DNA of 64,000 nt, taken from NCBI GenBank assembly GCA_026417035.1, contig JAOAEA010000001.1, positions 1 to 64,000 on the forward strand, written 5' to 3'. This document shows positions 5,899 through 13,993 of the stretch, in pieces. Under the pieces are notes generated by a model. The model worked only from the letters and a program-made list of their open reading frames with translations, was not told where the DNA came from and did not search any database. A program made the position numbers and the translations under genes. Each line of letters begins with the position of its first letter. Position 1 is the stretch's first letter. The stretch comes from Burkholderiales bacterium (lineage in GTDB: Bacteria > Pseudomonadota > Gammaproteobacteria > Burkholderiales > SG8-39).

Positions 5899-8229
5899 AT
5901 GAACCTTTTCGCGCGCGGGCGCGCGCGGCGGCTCCGGCGCCCACCGGCAGGCGCAACCATGGAAACGTCGTCTCTCGCCAGAGCGGTCGAGCAGCCCCCC
6001 GAGGCGAATCCGCTGCGCGCGCGCGCGCTCCTGGGGCAGTGCCGCGAGCTCGTGCGCGAGCGCCTCAACCGGGTGATCGGCGAGGCCCTCGAGAAGCTCG
6101 AGACCGACCTCATGAAGCTCGCGGAGCAGAGCCACGCCCGCAACGAGCAGCAGGTGTTCTTCGAGGCGATCGCGCAGCTGCGCCGGCACCGCGGCGAGTT
6201 CACCGTCGCGTTCGACCGCAGCTTCCTCGAGGTCTTCGACCGCCGCCTGGAGAAGCCGCGGCTCGCGTCGGTGACGTCCACCGCCGAGCTGCGGCTCGAG
6301 GACCTGAAGCTCGTCGACGACTCGGCGATCGAGAGCGAGATCATCGTCGGCCAGCTCGCGAAGAAGGCGAAGGACGCGATCGACCAGGACCAGCTGATGG
6401 GCGTGCGCGCCCGCATCGGCCACCTGCTCGCCAACGAGGACCTCCCGGACGACATCAACCCGATCGCGCCCGAGGCCATCATCGAGGCGCTGAAGCGCGC
6501 CTGCGACCACATTCCTGCGGAGCTCGCGGTCAAGGCCGCGCTGCTCAACGCCTTCCAGCCCTACGTCGCCGGCGGCATCCAGTACGTGTACGCCGACGTC
6601 AACCAGTGCCTGATCGCCAACCACGTCCTGCCGCGCATCCGCCACCACGTGCGCCGGGCACACGACGGCGGTGCGCAGTCGCAGGCGCCGCGGCCGCAAG
6701 GCATGGATCCCGCCGCCGCCGCGCGCATGGGGATGACGCAGCCGCTGCGGCTCGACCAGCTGCTCGCGATGGGCCAGATGCGCCGCAGCCAGCAGATACC
6801 GATTCCCGGCGCGGCGATGGGCATGAGCCAGGCGATGGCGACGATGCCCTTCTCCGCCGCCGAGATCTCCGCCGCCCTCGGCGACGCCATCGTGAACGGC
6901 ACCCCGGAGGTGCGCTCCCAGGTCGCGAGGATGCTCTCGGACCCGCAGCGCTACGCGTTCGAGCCGGCGCTGCAGATCCCGGCGACGCCCTCGCTGGTCG
7001 CGTCGCTTTCGGAGATGCAGGCGACGCTCGCGGATGCGCCGGTCAACTTCCTGACGGCGCTCGACGGCGAGCTGCGCGCGCAGGCGCACCCGCTCGACCA
7101 GCTCACCATCGAGCTGGTCACGGTCGTGTTCGACTTCATCCTCGACGACAAGGCCCTGCCGCAGGCGATCAAGGCCGAGCTCGCGCGGCTGCAGATCGTG
7201 GCGGTGAAGGCGGCGATCCTCGACCGCACGTTCTTCGCCCGCCGGCAGCACCCGATGCGGCAGCTCCTCGCCCGCATCGCCGAGGCCGGGACCGACCCCG
7301 AAGTGGACACGTCCGCCGAAGGCCCGTTCGTCACCGGCCTGCGCGCGATCGTGGACACGGTCGTCGCGGACTTCAAGGACGATCTCGCCGTCTTCACTGC
7401 GGCGCAGGAGCGTGTGGACAAGCTCGCGGCCGAGTCGGTGAAGGTGCGCGCGGCCGAGCTCGCGACCAAGGCGAAGGAGCTCGAGCAGCAGGAGCAGGCC
7501 GAGATCGCGCACGCGTCCGCGCTCGCGGAAGTGCGCCGCCGCATCCGCCGCCGGACGCCCGACTTCGTGCGCGACTTCCTGCTTGAATGGTGGACGCGCG
7601 TGCTCGTCGACGCCTACCTGAAGGAGCTGCAGGGCGACGACTCCTGGACGCACCGCCTCGGCGTGGTCGATGCGCTGGTCTGGAGCGTCGGCTCCCTGCG
7701 CAAGACCGAAGTCGCGCAGCTCGCGTCCATGCTGCCGACCCTGATGCGCAGCCTCCTGCGCGGGATGAACGCGGTGGAGATGCCCGGCGACGCGCGCCAC
7801 GCCTTCTTCAACCAGCTCATGCAGGCGCACACCGCGAGCATCAACGCCGCCAAGGCGGCGACCGGCGAAACGACGCTCCCCGACGCGCAGGCCGCCAACG
7901 ATCCGGCGTCCGAAGCGCCGGCGGAGGAGGCCACGCCCGCCACGCCCGCGGTGAGCGGCGACTACTACCTGCACGCGGTCAAGGCGATGGAGCGCGGCGC
8001 GCTGGTGGAGTTCGTCGCCGAGGGCGAGCCGGTGCGCGCGAAGCTCTCGTGGGTGAGCCCGCGGCAGACCATCTACCTCTTCACCTCGGCGGCCGGCGGC
8101 CGCTCGCTGTCGCCGGACGCGCTCGCGCAGGCCCTGCGCAGCGGCGCGGCGCGCCTCGTCGGCGAGACGGCGGGCCTCATGGACCGCGTCGTCGAGGCCG
8201 TCGTCGGCCCGCACTCGGTCCCCGCCTGA
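5899..8229 (+). CDS. DUF1631 family protein with PilZ-like C terminus
   Basis: A 776-residue soluble protein recognised as DUF1631 by its N-terminal block (CRELVRERLNRVIGEALEKL, then ARNEQQVFFEAIAQLRRHR) and the long helical body. A glutamine/methionine-rich linker lies around residues 255-310 (GMDPAAAARMG, MGQMRRSQQ). A charged helix around residues 500-545 looks like a coiled coil. The last 85 residues (YYLHAVKAMERGALVEFV, then KLSWVSPRQTIYLFTSAAGG) resemble the beta-barrel fold of PilZ domains but lack a clear RxxxR di-GMP motif. The start is the ATG at 5899, after GGAGACCC; an in-frame GTG at 5875 and ATG at 5959 are alternatives. The family is widespread in beta- and gammaproteobacteria. 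Its function is not established, and names such as thymidine phosphorylase in databases are not supported by this sequence. Confidence 0.85.
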   Translation: MNLFARGRARRLRRPPAGATMETSSLARAVEQPPEANPLRARALLGQCRELVRERLNRVIGEALEKLETDLMKLAEQSHARNEQQVFFEAIAQLRRHRGEFTVAFDRSFLEVFDRRLEKPRLASVTSTAELRLEDLKLVDDSAIESEIIVGQLAKKAKDAIDQDQLMGVRARIGHLLANEDLPDDINPIAPEAIIEALKRACDHIPAELAVKAALLNAFQPYVAGGIQYVYADVNQCLIANHVLPRIRHHVRRAHDGGAQSQAPRPQGMDPAAAARMGMTQPLRLDQLLAMGQMRRSQQIPIPGAAMGMSQAMATMPFSAAEISAALGDAIVNGTPEVRSQVARMLSDPQRYAFEPALQIPATPSLVASLSEMQATLADAPVNFLTALDGELRAQAHPLDQLTIELVTVVFDFILDDKALPQAIKAELARLQIVAVKAAILDRTFFARRQHPMRQLLARIAEAGTDPEVDTSAEGPFVTGLRAIVDTVVADFKDDLAVFTAAQERVDKLAAESVKVRAAELATKAKELEQQEQAEIAHASALAEVRRRIRRRTPDFVRDFLLEWWTRVLVDAYLKELQGDDSWTHRLGVVDALVWSVGSLRKTEVAQLASMLPTLMRSLLRGMNAVEMPGDARHAFFNQLMQAHTASINAAKAATGETTLPDAQAANDPASEAPAEEATPATPAVSGDYYLHAVKAMERGALVEFVAEGEPVRAKLSWVSPRQTIYLFTSAAGGRSLSPDALAQALRSGAARLVGETAGLMDRVVEAVVGPHSVPA

Positions 8230-8238
8230 CCGGCCCCT

Positions 8239-8997
8239 TCAGCGGTCCGCTGCGTCGGGGGCCGCCGCGCGCCGCGGCGGCGCGTCGAGGCGGTCGGCGA
8301 GCCAGGCGGCGATCTCGGTGAGCGCCTGCGCGCTGATCTGGTGTCCGCTCGGATATTCCCGGTAGGCGAGCTCGAGGCCGAGGCCGCGCAGGAACTCGCG
8401 GGTCGCCCGCGCGCGCCCGATCGGCACGACGTCGTCGTGGATGCCGTGCGCGACGAACACCGGCAGGCCGGCGACGCGCGCCGCGGAAGCCATGCTCGGC
8501 AGCACCTCGCGCAGCATGCGTCCGCCGATCGCCACCACGCCGGCGATCTGGCGCGGCACGGTGAGCGCGAGCGACAACGCGACCGTCGCGCCCTGGCTGA
8601 AGCCGAGCAGGAACACGCGCCGGTGGTCGGCCCCGTGCCGGGCGATCACGCCGTCGATGAACGTGGCGAGCGCCTTGCGGCTGTCGGCTTCCTGCCCTTC
8701 GTGCACCACCGGGCCGCCGGCGGTGAACGTGGTCCGGAACCACGAGTAGGCACCGGCCTCCACGCGATGCGGCGCCCGCGCGGCCGCGATCTGGAAGCGC
8801 GGGTCGAGATACGGGACGAGCCCGAGCAGGTCGCCCTCGTTGGCACCGCCGCCGTGCAGCAGCACGAGAAGTGGCGGAGCTTCCGGTCCCATCTGGCGCG
8901 GCGGGACCAGCTCGTAGGAGAGCGAGCCCTCGTGCCGCACCGTGCTCCCCCCGACGAGCTGCAGTGACTGGTGGAACGCCTCGCTGTCCTTGCCCAT
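8239..8997 (-). CDS. alpha/beta-hydrolase, phospholipase/carboxylesterase family
   Basis: A 252-residue cytosolic hydrolase. The fold is shown by LLVLLHGGGANEGDLL (oxyanion region), GFSQGATVALSLAL (nucleophile Ser in GFSQG), VAHGIHDDVVP (acid Asp) and GHQIS (His), the order and spacing of the phospholipase/carboxylesterase family (YpfH/Est-like). The frame runs upstream to 9240, but the added residues are a low-complexity Arg/Ala stretch, so the ATG at 8997 is taken. It lies 121 bases downstream of the inositol-monophosphatase gene on the same strand and only nine bases from the convergent DUF1631 stop. The physiological ester is unknown. Confidence 0.87.
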   Translation of the reverse strand: MGKDSEAFHQSLQLVGGSTVRHEGSLSYELVPPRQMGPEAPPLLVLLHGGGANEGDLLGLVPYLDPRFQIAAARAPHRVEAGAYSWFRTTFTAGGPVVHEGQEADSRKALATFIDGVIARHGADHRRVFLLGFSQGATVALSLALTVPRQIAGVVAIGGRMLREVLPSMASAARVAGLPVFVAHGIHDDVVPIGRARATREFLRGLGLELAYREYPSGHQISAQALTEIAAWLADRLDAPPRRAAAPDAADR

Positions 8998-9118
8998 TTC
9001 GCCCGTTCGCGCGGTGCGCGCCTCAGCGGGCAAGGATGCCACGGCGCGCTCCCGGGCGCAGCCGCGGTCGCGTCCTCGACGGCGGGCCGCGCGAGGAAGC
9101 TTCGCCCGTAGCCGTCGC

Positions 9119-9901
9119 TCAGGAGCGCGCGCGGATCCAGCTTCTCCAGGCGACGAACGCCTCGCGATCGAGCGCGGCGACGACGGCGCGGCTGCGCAGC
9201 GGCCCGGCCCAGAAATCGTCGGCGTCGAACGTCGCCGCATGGCCGCCGGCTTCCGCGAGGATGACGCTCCCCGCGGCGTAGTCCCAGAGCTGCTGGTCGC
9301 CGTGCAGATAGACGTCGAGCCGCCCGGCGGCGAGCCAACACCATTCGAGCGTGCCCGATCCGAAGTTGCGCTGCGAGTGGTAGGGCGGCCGCTCCGCGAG
9401 CGCCGCGGCGAGCGGCTTCGGCAGCCGCTTCAGGTCCACGCCCGCGATCGCATCGCGAAGGCGCGTCGCGCCGGGGCGCAGCGGCAAACGCTCGTCGCCC
9501 AGCCACGCGCCGGCGCCGCGTGCGGCATGGAACAGCTCGCCTGCGGCGGGGTTGTAGACGACGCCGAGCACCGGGCGGCCGGCTGCGAACAGGGCCACCG
9601 AGACGGCGAAGCAGGGGATGGCGTTCGCGAAGTTCGAGGTTCCGTCGAGCGGATCGACGCACCAGAAGGACCCGCCGGCCGCCTCGAGGATCCCATCGCG
9701 CTCCGCCACGCCCATCTCTTCGCCGACGAGTGGCACCGGCGCGATGCGCGCGAGTCGCGCGGCGAGCGCGTGCTGCGCGGCGAGGTCGGCCTCGGTGACG
9801 ACGCTGCCGTCGGCCTTGCGCCGGTGGCCGACCTCGCGGAAGCGCGGCATCACTTCCGCGTGCGCCACCTCGCGCACGGCGGTGACGACGTCGGCGATCA
9901 C
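9119..9901 (-). CDS. inositol-monophosphatase family phosphatase
   Basis: A 260-residue Mg-dependent phosphatase of the IMPase family. Metal-binding motifs are complete: TEADLAAQ near residue 38, GEEMG near 60, CVDPLDGTSNF near 80 and WDYAAGSVILAEAGG near 205. Members hydrolyse inositol phosphates, histidinol phosphate, fructose-1,6-bisphosphate or 3'-phosphoadenosine phosphates, and the substrate cannot be chosen from the motifs. I start at the GTG at 9901, which gives a family-like N terminus (IADVVTAVREVA). There is no ATG in frame until far upstream, inside the neighbouring gene. It follows the thioredoxin-like gene by 19 bases, so the two are probably co-transcribed. Confidence 0.87.
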   Translation of the reverse strand: MIADVVTAVREVAHAEVMPRFREVGHRRKADGSVVTEADLAAQHALAARLARIAPVPLVGEEMGVAERDGILEAAGGSFWCVDPLDGTSNFANAIPCFAVSVALFAAGRPVLGVVYNPAAGELFHAARGAGAWLGDERLPLRPGATRLRDAIAGVDLKRLPKPLAAALAERPPYHSQRNFGSGTLEWCWLAAGRLDVYLHGDQQLWDYAAGSVILAEAGGHAATFDADDFWAGPLRSRAVVAALDREAFVAWRSWIRARS

Positions 9902-9920
9902 CGGCGCGGCGCCCGCGGGC

Positions 9921-10478
9921 TCAATGCCCGTGCCGCCACCTGATCGAGCAGCCGATCGACGGCGTCTGGTCCGCCGGACCCTTGCCGGTGCGCGCGATCC
10001 CGACCATCGCCTCGAAGAGCTCGCGCCGCGCGTCGGGCGGCGCGGGGTTGCGCCCCGACGCGTCGAGCCGGCCGCGGTACTGCAGCTCGAGCTCGCGGTT
10101 GAACCCGAAGAAATCGGGCGTGCACGCCGCGCCATAGGTCCGCGCGACGTCCTGCGTCTCGTCCCAGACGTACGGGAACGGGAAAGCGTGCGCCGCGGCG
10201 ACCTTCTTCATATTGTCGAACGAGTCCTCCGGATACTCGGCCGGATCGTTCGACATGATCGCGATCGCGCCCACACCGTGGCCCGCGAGCTCGCGGCAGT
10301 CGCGCACGATGCGGTCGATCACCGCCTTGACGTACGGGCAGTGGTTGCAGATGAACATGACGAGGAGGCCGTTCGGGCCGCGTGCCGAGGCGAGGCTGTG
10401 ACGCCGGCCGTCGACGCCGGGGAGGTCGAAGTCGCGGGCCTTCCAGCCGAAGTCGCAGACGGGGGTTTGGGCTGCCAT
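9921..10478 (-). CDS. thioredoxin-like/redoxin family protein
   Basis: A 185-residue protein of the thioredoxin-like AhpC/TSA superfamily. The active-site region FICNHCPYVKAV at residues 43-54 holds a CxxC pair (Cys-Asn-His-Cys), followed by SNDPAEYPEDSFDNMKKVA and CTPDFFGFNRE, features shared by a common cytosolic family usually annotated as thioredoxin family protein. There is no signal peptide. It is divergent from rsmE, with 100 bases between the starts, and upstream of the IMPase-family gene in what is probably one transcript. Its partner and electron donor are unknown. Confidence 0.85.
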   Translation of the reverse strand: MAAQTPVCDFGWKARDFDLPGVDGRRHSLASARGPNGLLVMFICNHCPYVKAVIDRIVRDCRELAGHGVGAIAIMSNDPAEYPEDSFDNMKKVAAAHAFPFPYVWDETQDVARTYGAACTPDFFGFNRELELQYRGRLDASGRNPAPPDARRELFEAMVGIARTGKGPADQTPSIGCSIRWRHGH

Positions 10479-10566
10479 GGAAGTGCGGTCGGGTCGAAGA
10501 ATGGGAGCGGCTGCGCGCGAGGGACACCGGACGGGGTGCGCGTCGCGGAGCCTCGCGCGCCTCGAC

Positions 10567-10572
10567 TAGAAT
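10567..10572 (+). promoter_or_regulatory. candidate -10 element (TAGAAT) of rsmE, suggesting a leaderless mRNA
   Basis: GACTAGAATCC ends only six bases before the rsmE ATG at 10579. Transcription would start at or next to the A of ATG, and there is no ribosome binding site in the six bases available. Confidence 0.45.
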
Positions 10573-10578
10573 CCTAGC

Positions 10579-11322
10579 ATGCTCCCTCCGGGCGACAGCG
10601 CCGCCGCGCCCCGCTTCCACTGCCCCGAAGGCCTGGCCGTCGGCGCGACGATCGCGCTGCCGGACCGCGCCGCCCAGCACGTGCGCGTGCTGCGGCTCGC
10701 GCCGGGCGATGCGGTGACGCTCTTTTCGGGCGACGGCGCCGAATACGCGGCCGAGGTGCTCGAGATCGGCAGGCGCGCGGTGAGCGTCCTCGTGCGCAGC
10801 CGGCGCGAAACGAGCCGCGAATCCCCGCTCGCGATCCGGCTCGCGCAGGGCCTTTCGGGCGGGGACCGCATGGACCTCGTGATCCAGAAGGCGACCGAGC
10901 TCGGCGTCACCGCGGTGCAGCCGGTGCTCACCGCGCGCAGCATCGTGCGGCTGTCGAGCGAGCGCCAAGAGCGGCGCGAGGCGCACTGGCAGAACGTCGC
11001 GATCGCGGCCTGCGAGCAGTGCGGCCGCAACGTCGTGCCCGAGGTGCTGCCGCTCGTACCGCTCGCCGATTTCCTCGCGCAGCCGCGCTCGGCCCTGGCG
11101 CTCGTACTCTCGCCCGCGGGATCGGCGTCGCTTCGCGCGATCGCGCCCGCCGCCGACGTCGAGATCCTGATCGGCCCCGAAGGCGGGCTCACCGCCGCCG
11201 AGCGCGAGGCGGCGGTCGCGGTGGGCTTCACCGCCGTGCGCCTCGGCCCGCGCATCCTGCGCACCGAGACGGCGCCGCTCGCGGCGATCGCCGCGCTGCA
11301 GTCGATGTGGGGCGACGGCTGA
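10579..11322 (+). CDS. rsmE: 16S rRNA m3U1498 methyltransferase RsmE
   Basis: A 247-residue SPOUT-class methyltransferase that methylates N3 of U1498 in 16S rRNA using S-adenosylmethionine. The N-terminal PUA-like domain holds PRFHCPEGLAVGATIALPD and HVRVLRLAPGDAV. The C-terminal knotted domain holds GLSGGDRMDLVIQKATELG, AACEQCGRN, IGPEGGLTAAEREAA and LGPRILRTETAPLAA, all hallmark RsmE segments. The first ATG follows a -10-like TAGAAT by only six bases, so the mRNA may be leaderless. The 151 bases after the stop hold copy B of repeat family 1 in opposite orientation. Confidence 0.95.
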   Translation: MLPPGDSAAAPRFHCPEGLAVGATIALPDRAAQHVRVLRLAPGDAVTLFSGDGAEYAAEVLEIGRRAVSVLVRSRRETSRESPLAIRLAQGLSGGDRMDLVIQKATELGVTAVQPVLTARSIVRLSSERQERREAHWQNVAIAACEQCGRNVVPEVLPLVPLADFLAQPRSALALVLSPAGSASLRAIAPAADVEILIGPEGGLTAAEREAAVAVGFTAVRLGPRILRTETAPLAAIAALQSMWGDG

Positions 11323-11376
11323 ACGGCCGCGGCCCGGGAACCTGCGCCGGGTGAGCCCCCGGGTCGGCGCGCATCG

Positions 11377-11477
11377 CGCCCTGGGGAACGTCCAAGAGGG
11401 GGAAACCGATCCCCCTTCGACCGCCGACACCAGAGGAACCCCCGATCCCTTCGGCGAACCGATCAGAGCGTCCCTAG
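11377..11477 (-). repeat. dispersed repeat family 1, copy B
   Basis: Read on the minus strand it begins CTAGGGACGCTCTGATC and ends at CCAGGGCG, matching copy A at 1631-1732. Its first bases contain the TAG stop of the ankyrin-repeat gene, exactly as copy A contains the dctM stop. A GGGGG/CCCCC stem (11398-11402 with 11411-11415) sits where copy A has its hairpin. It occupies most of the space between convergent rsmE and the ankyrin gene. Confidence 0.8.
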
Positions 11478-12052
11478 CGGGCCGCCCCCGCGATGAGCGC
11501 GACGAGCTCGGTGTTGCCGCTGCGGCGCGCGAGGTCGAGCGCGCTCGCGCCATCGGCGTCCCGGGCGTCGAGCGGGACGCCGCGTCCGGCGATGAAGAGG
11601 CGCACCGCGATCGTGTCGCCGCGGCGCACGGCGTCGAGGAACTGGCGCGGATCGTGGTAGGCGAGGCCCATCGCCGCGAGGTCCTTGCGGGCGTCGATCG
11701 CGCGGCGTTCCGCGGCCGTCGAACCGCTTTCCCCCGTGGCACTCCTCTCCGACAGCGCCGCCGCCGAGCGTGCGATCGCAGCGAGGCGTTCGCGGTCCTC
11801 GGGCGAGAGCTGCGGCAGGATGTCGCGCGCGATCGCGTTGGCCTCGGCGTTGCGGCCGGCGAGGATATCGCGCACCGCCTGGTCCACGGCGCGCTGCTCG
11901 GTGCCGGGCGGCGCGGTCGCGGCGGTGTCCATCAGCCCCTGCACGAGCGCGAGGATCCGGCTCAAAGGCAGCGGATCGTCCGGGGGCGCGGCGCGCACCG
12001 GCGCGAGCGCGAGGGCGAGGACGAACGTGAGAGCGAGGCTCGCGAGGCGCAT
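11474..12052 (-). CDS. exported ankyrin-repeat protein
   Basis: A 192-residue protein with a clear signal peptide (residues 1-22, hydrophobic core LASLALTFVLALALA, cleavage after VRA), so it is probably periplasmic. The middle is helical and charged, without a recognised domain. Residues about 135-190 form one and a half ankyrin repeats (DAVRRGDTIAVRLFIAGRG, then DADGASALDLARRSGNTEL). The start ATG at 12052 follows GGGAG. The long frame continuing to 14092 on this strand is an artefact of GC-rich DNA. The stop codon lies in repeat family 1. The function is unknown; ankyrin repeats only suggest protein binding. Confidence 0.82.
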   Translation of the reverse strand: MRLASLALTFVLALALAPVRAAPPDDPLPLSRILALVQGLMDTAATAPPGTEQRAVDQAVRDILAGRNAEANAIARDILPQLSPEDRERLAAIARSAAALSERSATGESGSTAAERRAIDARKDLAAMGLAYHDPRQFLDAVRRGDTIAVRLFIAGRGVPLDARDADGASALDLARRSGNTELVALIAGAAR

Positions 12053-12117
12053 CGGGCTCCCTCCCTGGGGGCAACGGTGGGGTCGATCATAACGCCGGGC
12101 TCGCCCGGGCCGTTGAC

Positions 12118-12145
12118 TTGCGATCCGGGCGCGAGCCGTTAGACT
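12118..12145 (+). promoter_or_regulatory. candidate promoter TTGCGA-16-TAGACT
   Basis: A -35-like TTGCGA (12118-12123) and a -10-like TAGACT (12140-12145) are spaced by 16 bases and placed 31 bases before the start of the small gene at 12177. Confidence 0.45.
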
Positions 12146-12176
12146 CGCGCCGCCGCACGCCGCCAAGGAGGTCCGC

Positions 12177-12455
12177 ATGGGTATGAAGCGAACGGAGATG
12201 GAAAAGCACAAGGCCAAGGCGCTCGAGAACCGGATGCGCCGGGAGGCCCCCGGCGCGCGTCCCGGCGCATCGGCCGCAGGCGTGGAGGGCCGCCGCGAGC
12301 GGCGCGAGCGCGAGCGCGCGCTCGGCCTGGTGCCGTTCGCGGTGAAGCTCGACGCCGCCTTGGTGGCCGAGGTGCGGGCGCGAGCGGCGTCGCGGGGCGG
12401 GGACCTGGACGCGGTGGTCGCCGAGCTCCTGCGCGACGGCCTCGCCAAGCCGTGA
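12177..12455 (+). CDS. small protein with ribbon-helix-helix-like C terminus (hypothetical)
   Basis: A 92-residue basic protein with an excellent ribosome site (AAGGAGG, seven bases before ATG) and its own candidate promoter. The first half is an Arg/Lys/Glu-rich segment (MKRTEMEKHKAKALENRMRR). The second half, VPFAVKLDAALVAEVRARA followed by a helix ending ELLRDGL, has the strand-helix-helix order of MetJ/Arc-type DNA-binding proteins. That fold assignment is my inference from pattern only. It is divergent from the ankyrin gene and upstream of argA. I do not recognise a named family. Confidence 0.65.
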   Translation: MGMKRTEMEKHKAKALENRMRREAPGARPGASAAGVEGRRERRERERALGLVPFAVKLDAALVAEVRARAASRGGDLDAVVAELLRDGLAKP

Positions 12456-12565
12456 TCGTGGCGAAAAGCCGGTCCGTGGCGCGATCCGGCGCTGCGGCAG
12501 CGCATCGCGCCTTCGCCCGCAGCCGGGGGCTCTGCGCGCGCGCCGGACGCGGGGGCCGGTTCCCG

Positions 12566-12571
12566 TAGAAT
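12566..12571 (+). promoter_or_regulatory. candidate -10 element (TAGAAT) of argA
   Basis: CCGTAGAATCCC lies 36 bases before the argA ATG; no clear -35 hexamer. Confidence 0.4.
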
Positions 12572-12607
12572 CCCGGCACGCCGACTCCCCCCGAGCCACG
12601 CCCCGCG

Positions 12608-13924
12608 ATGCCCGACCAGCACCCCGAACAGTTCGTCGCCTGGTTTCGTTCCGTCGCACCCTACTTCCACGCGTTCCGGGGGAAGACGTTCGTCGTCGCC
12701 TTCGGCGGCGAGGTGGTGGCCGAAGGCAAGCTCGCGCGGCTCGCGAGCGACCTCAACCTGCTGCACAGCGCCGGCATCCGCGTGGTCGTCGTGCACGGCT
12801 CGCGGCCGCAGATCGAGGCGCAGCTCGCGAGCCGTGGCGCGCGCCCGCGCTACCGCCGCGGGCTGCGGATCACCGACCCCGTCGCGCTCGAGTGCGTGAA
12901 GGAGGCGGTCGGCCTGCTGCGCGTCGAGATCGACGCGCTCCTCTCGCAGGGCCTGCCGAACACGCCGATGGCCGGCGCGCCGATCAACACCGTTTCCGGC
13001 AACTTCATCACCGCGCGGCCGCTCGGCGTGGTGGACGGCACCGACTTCCAGTACACCGGCGTCGTGCGCAAGATCGACGCGGCGGCCATCGCGGGCTGCC
13101 TCGCCGCGGGCAACATCGTGATCGTGTCGCCGATCGGCTACTCGCCCACCGGCGAGGTGTTCAACCTGTCGAGCGAGGACGTCGCGGTCGAGACCGCCAA
13201 GGCCCTGCGCGCCGACAAGCTCGTGTACCTCACCGACGCCGCGGTCAAGGACGCCCGTGGCCGGCTGCTGCCCGAGCTCTCGGCGAAGGAGGCGGAGGCG
13301 CTCCTCGCGCGCGCCGGGCACCTCACGGCCGACACGCGCCTCTACCTTGCGCATGCGGTCGAAGCCGTGCGCGCCGGGGTGGAGCGCGCCCACCTGGTCT
13401 CGCACAACGTCGACGGCAGCCTGCTGATCGAGCTCTTCACGCACGCCGGCTCGGGCAGCATGATCACCGCCGACAAGCTCGAGCGACTGCGCCCGGCGAC
13501 GATCGACGACGTCGGGGGGCTCCTCGCCCTGATCGAGCCCCTCGAGGCGGACGGCACGCTGGTGCGCCGCAGCCGCGAGCTGCTCGAGCGAAAGATCGGC
13601 CGCTTCATGGTGATCGAGCACGACCGGCTGATCGTCGGCTGCGCGGCCCTGTACCCGTTCCCCAGGGCGAAGGCGGGCGAGCTCGCTTGCCTGGCGGTGC
13701 GTCCCGAGCACCGCGACCGCGGCCACGGCGAGAAGCTGATGCTCGCGATCGAGGCGCAGGCGCGCGCGGCCGGGATGAAGAAGCTCTTCGTGCTCACCAC
13801 GCGGGCGATGCACTGGTTCGTCGAGCGCGGTTTCGCGGAAACCCGGGTCACGGAGCTCCCGGACGAGCGCAAGGCCCTCTACAACCTGCAACGCCGGTCG
13901 AAGGTCCTCGTGAAGCGGTTGTGA
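12608..13924 (+). CDS. argA: N-acetylglutamate synthase (ArgA)
   Basis: A 438-residue enzyme that acetylates glutamate with acetyl-CoA, the first step of arginine biosynthesis. Residues 1-290 form the amino-acid-kinase-like domain that binds arginine for feedback inhibition (KTFVVAFGGEVVAEGKLARLA, VVHGSRPQIEAQLASRG, VSPIGYSPTGEVFNLSSEDV). Residues 290-438 form a GNAT acetyltransferase domain (IGRFMVIEHDRLIVGCAAL, ACLAVRPEHRDRGHGEKLM with the acetyl-CoA P-loop). The length and architecture match the classical proteobacterial ArgA rather than the short ArgA or bifunctional ArgJ. The ATG at 12608 gives a typical N terminus (PDQHPEQFVAWFRSVAPYFH). Confidence 0.95.
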   Translation: MPDQHPEQFVAWFRSVAPYFHAFRGKTFVVAFGGEVVAEGKLARLASDLNLLHSAGIRVVVVHGSRPQIEAQLASRGARPRYRRGLRITDPVALECVKEAVGLLRVEIDALLSQGLPNTPMAGAPINTVSGNFITARPLGVVDGTDFQYTGVVRKIDAAAIAGCLAAGNIVIVSPIGYSPTGEVFNLSSEDVAVETAKALRADKLVYLTDAAVKDARGRLLPELSAKEAEALLARAGHLTADTRLYLAHAVEAVRAGVERAHLVSHNVDGSLLIELFTHAGSGSMITADKLERLRPATIDDVGGLLALIEPLEADGTLVRRSRELLERKIGRFMVIEHDRLIVGCAALYPFPRAKAGELACLAVRPEHRDRGHGEKLMLAIEAQARAAGMKKLFVLTTRAMHWFVERGFAETRVTELPDERKALYNLQRRSKVLVKRL

Positions 13925-13959
13925 GCGCGGGCGGCGCGCTTTGGCCCCCTGCCCCGCGC

Positions 13960-13965
13960 TAGAAT
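13960..13965 (+). promoter_or_regulatory. candidate -10 element (TAGAAT) of yggX
   Basis: GCTAGAATCGCGCC lies 28 bases before the yggX ATG, in the short argA-yggX gap; no clear -35. Confidence 0.4.
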
Positions 13966-13993
13966 CGCGCCTCCTCAAGGCGGGAATGACCCC

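Noticed and set aside
5815-8214. 799-codon minus-strand frame opposite the DUF1631 gene
   Set aside because: Composition-driven mirror frame, no family motif.
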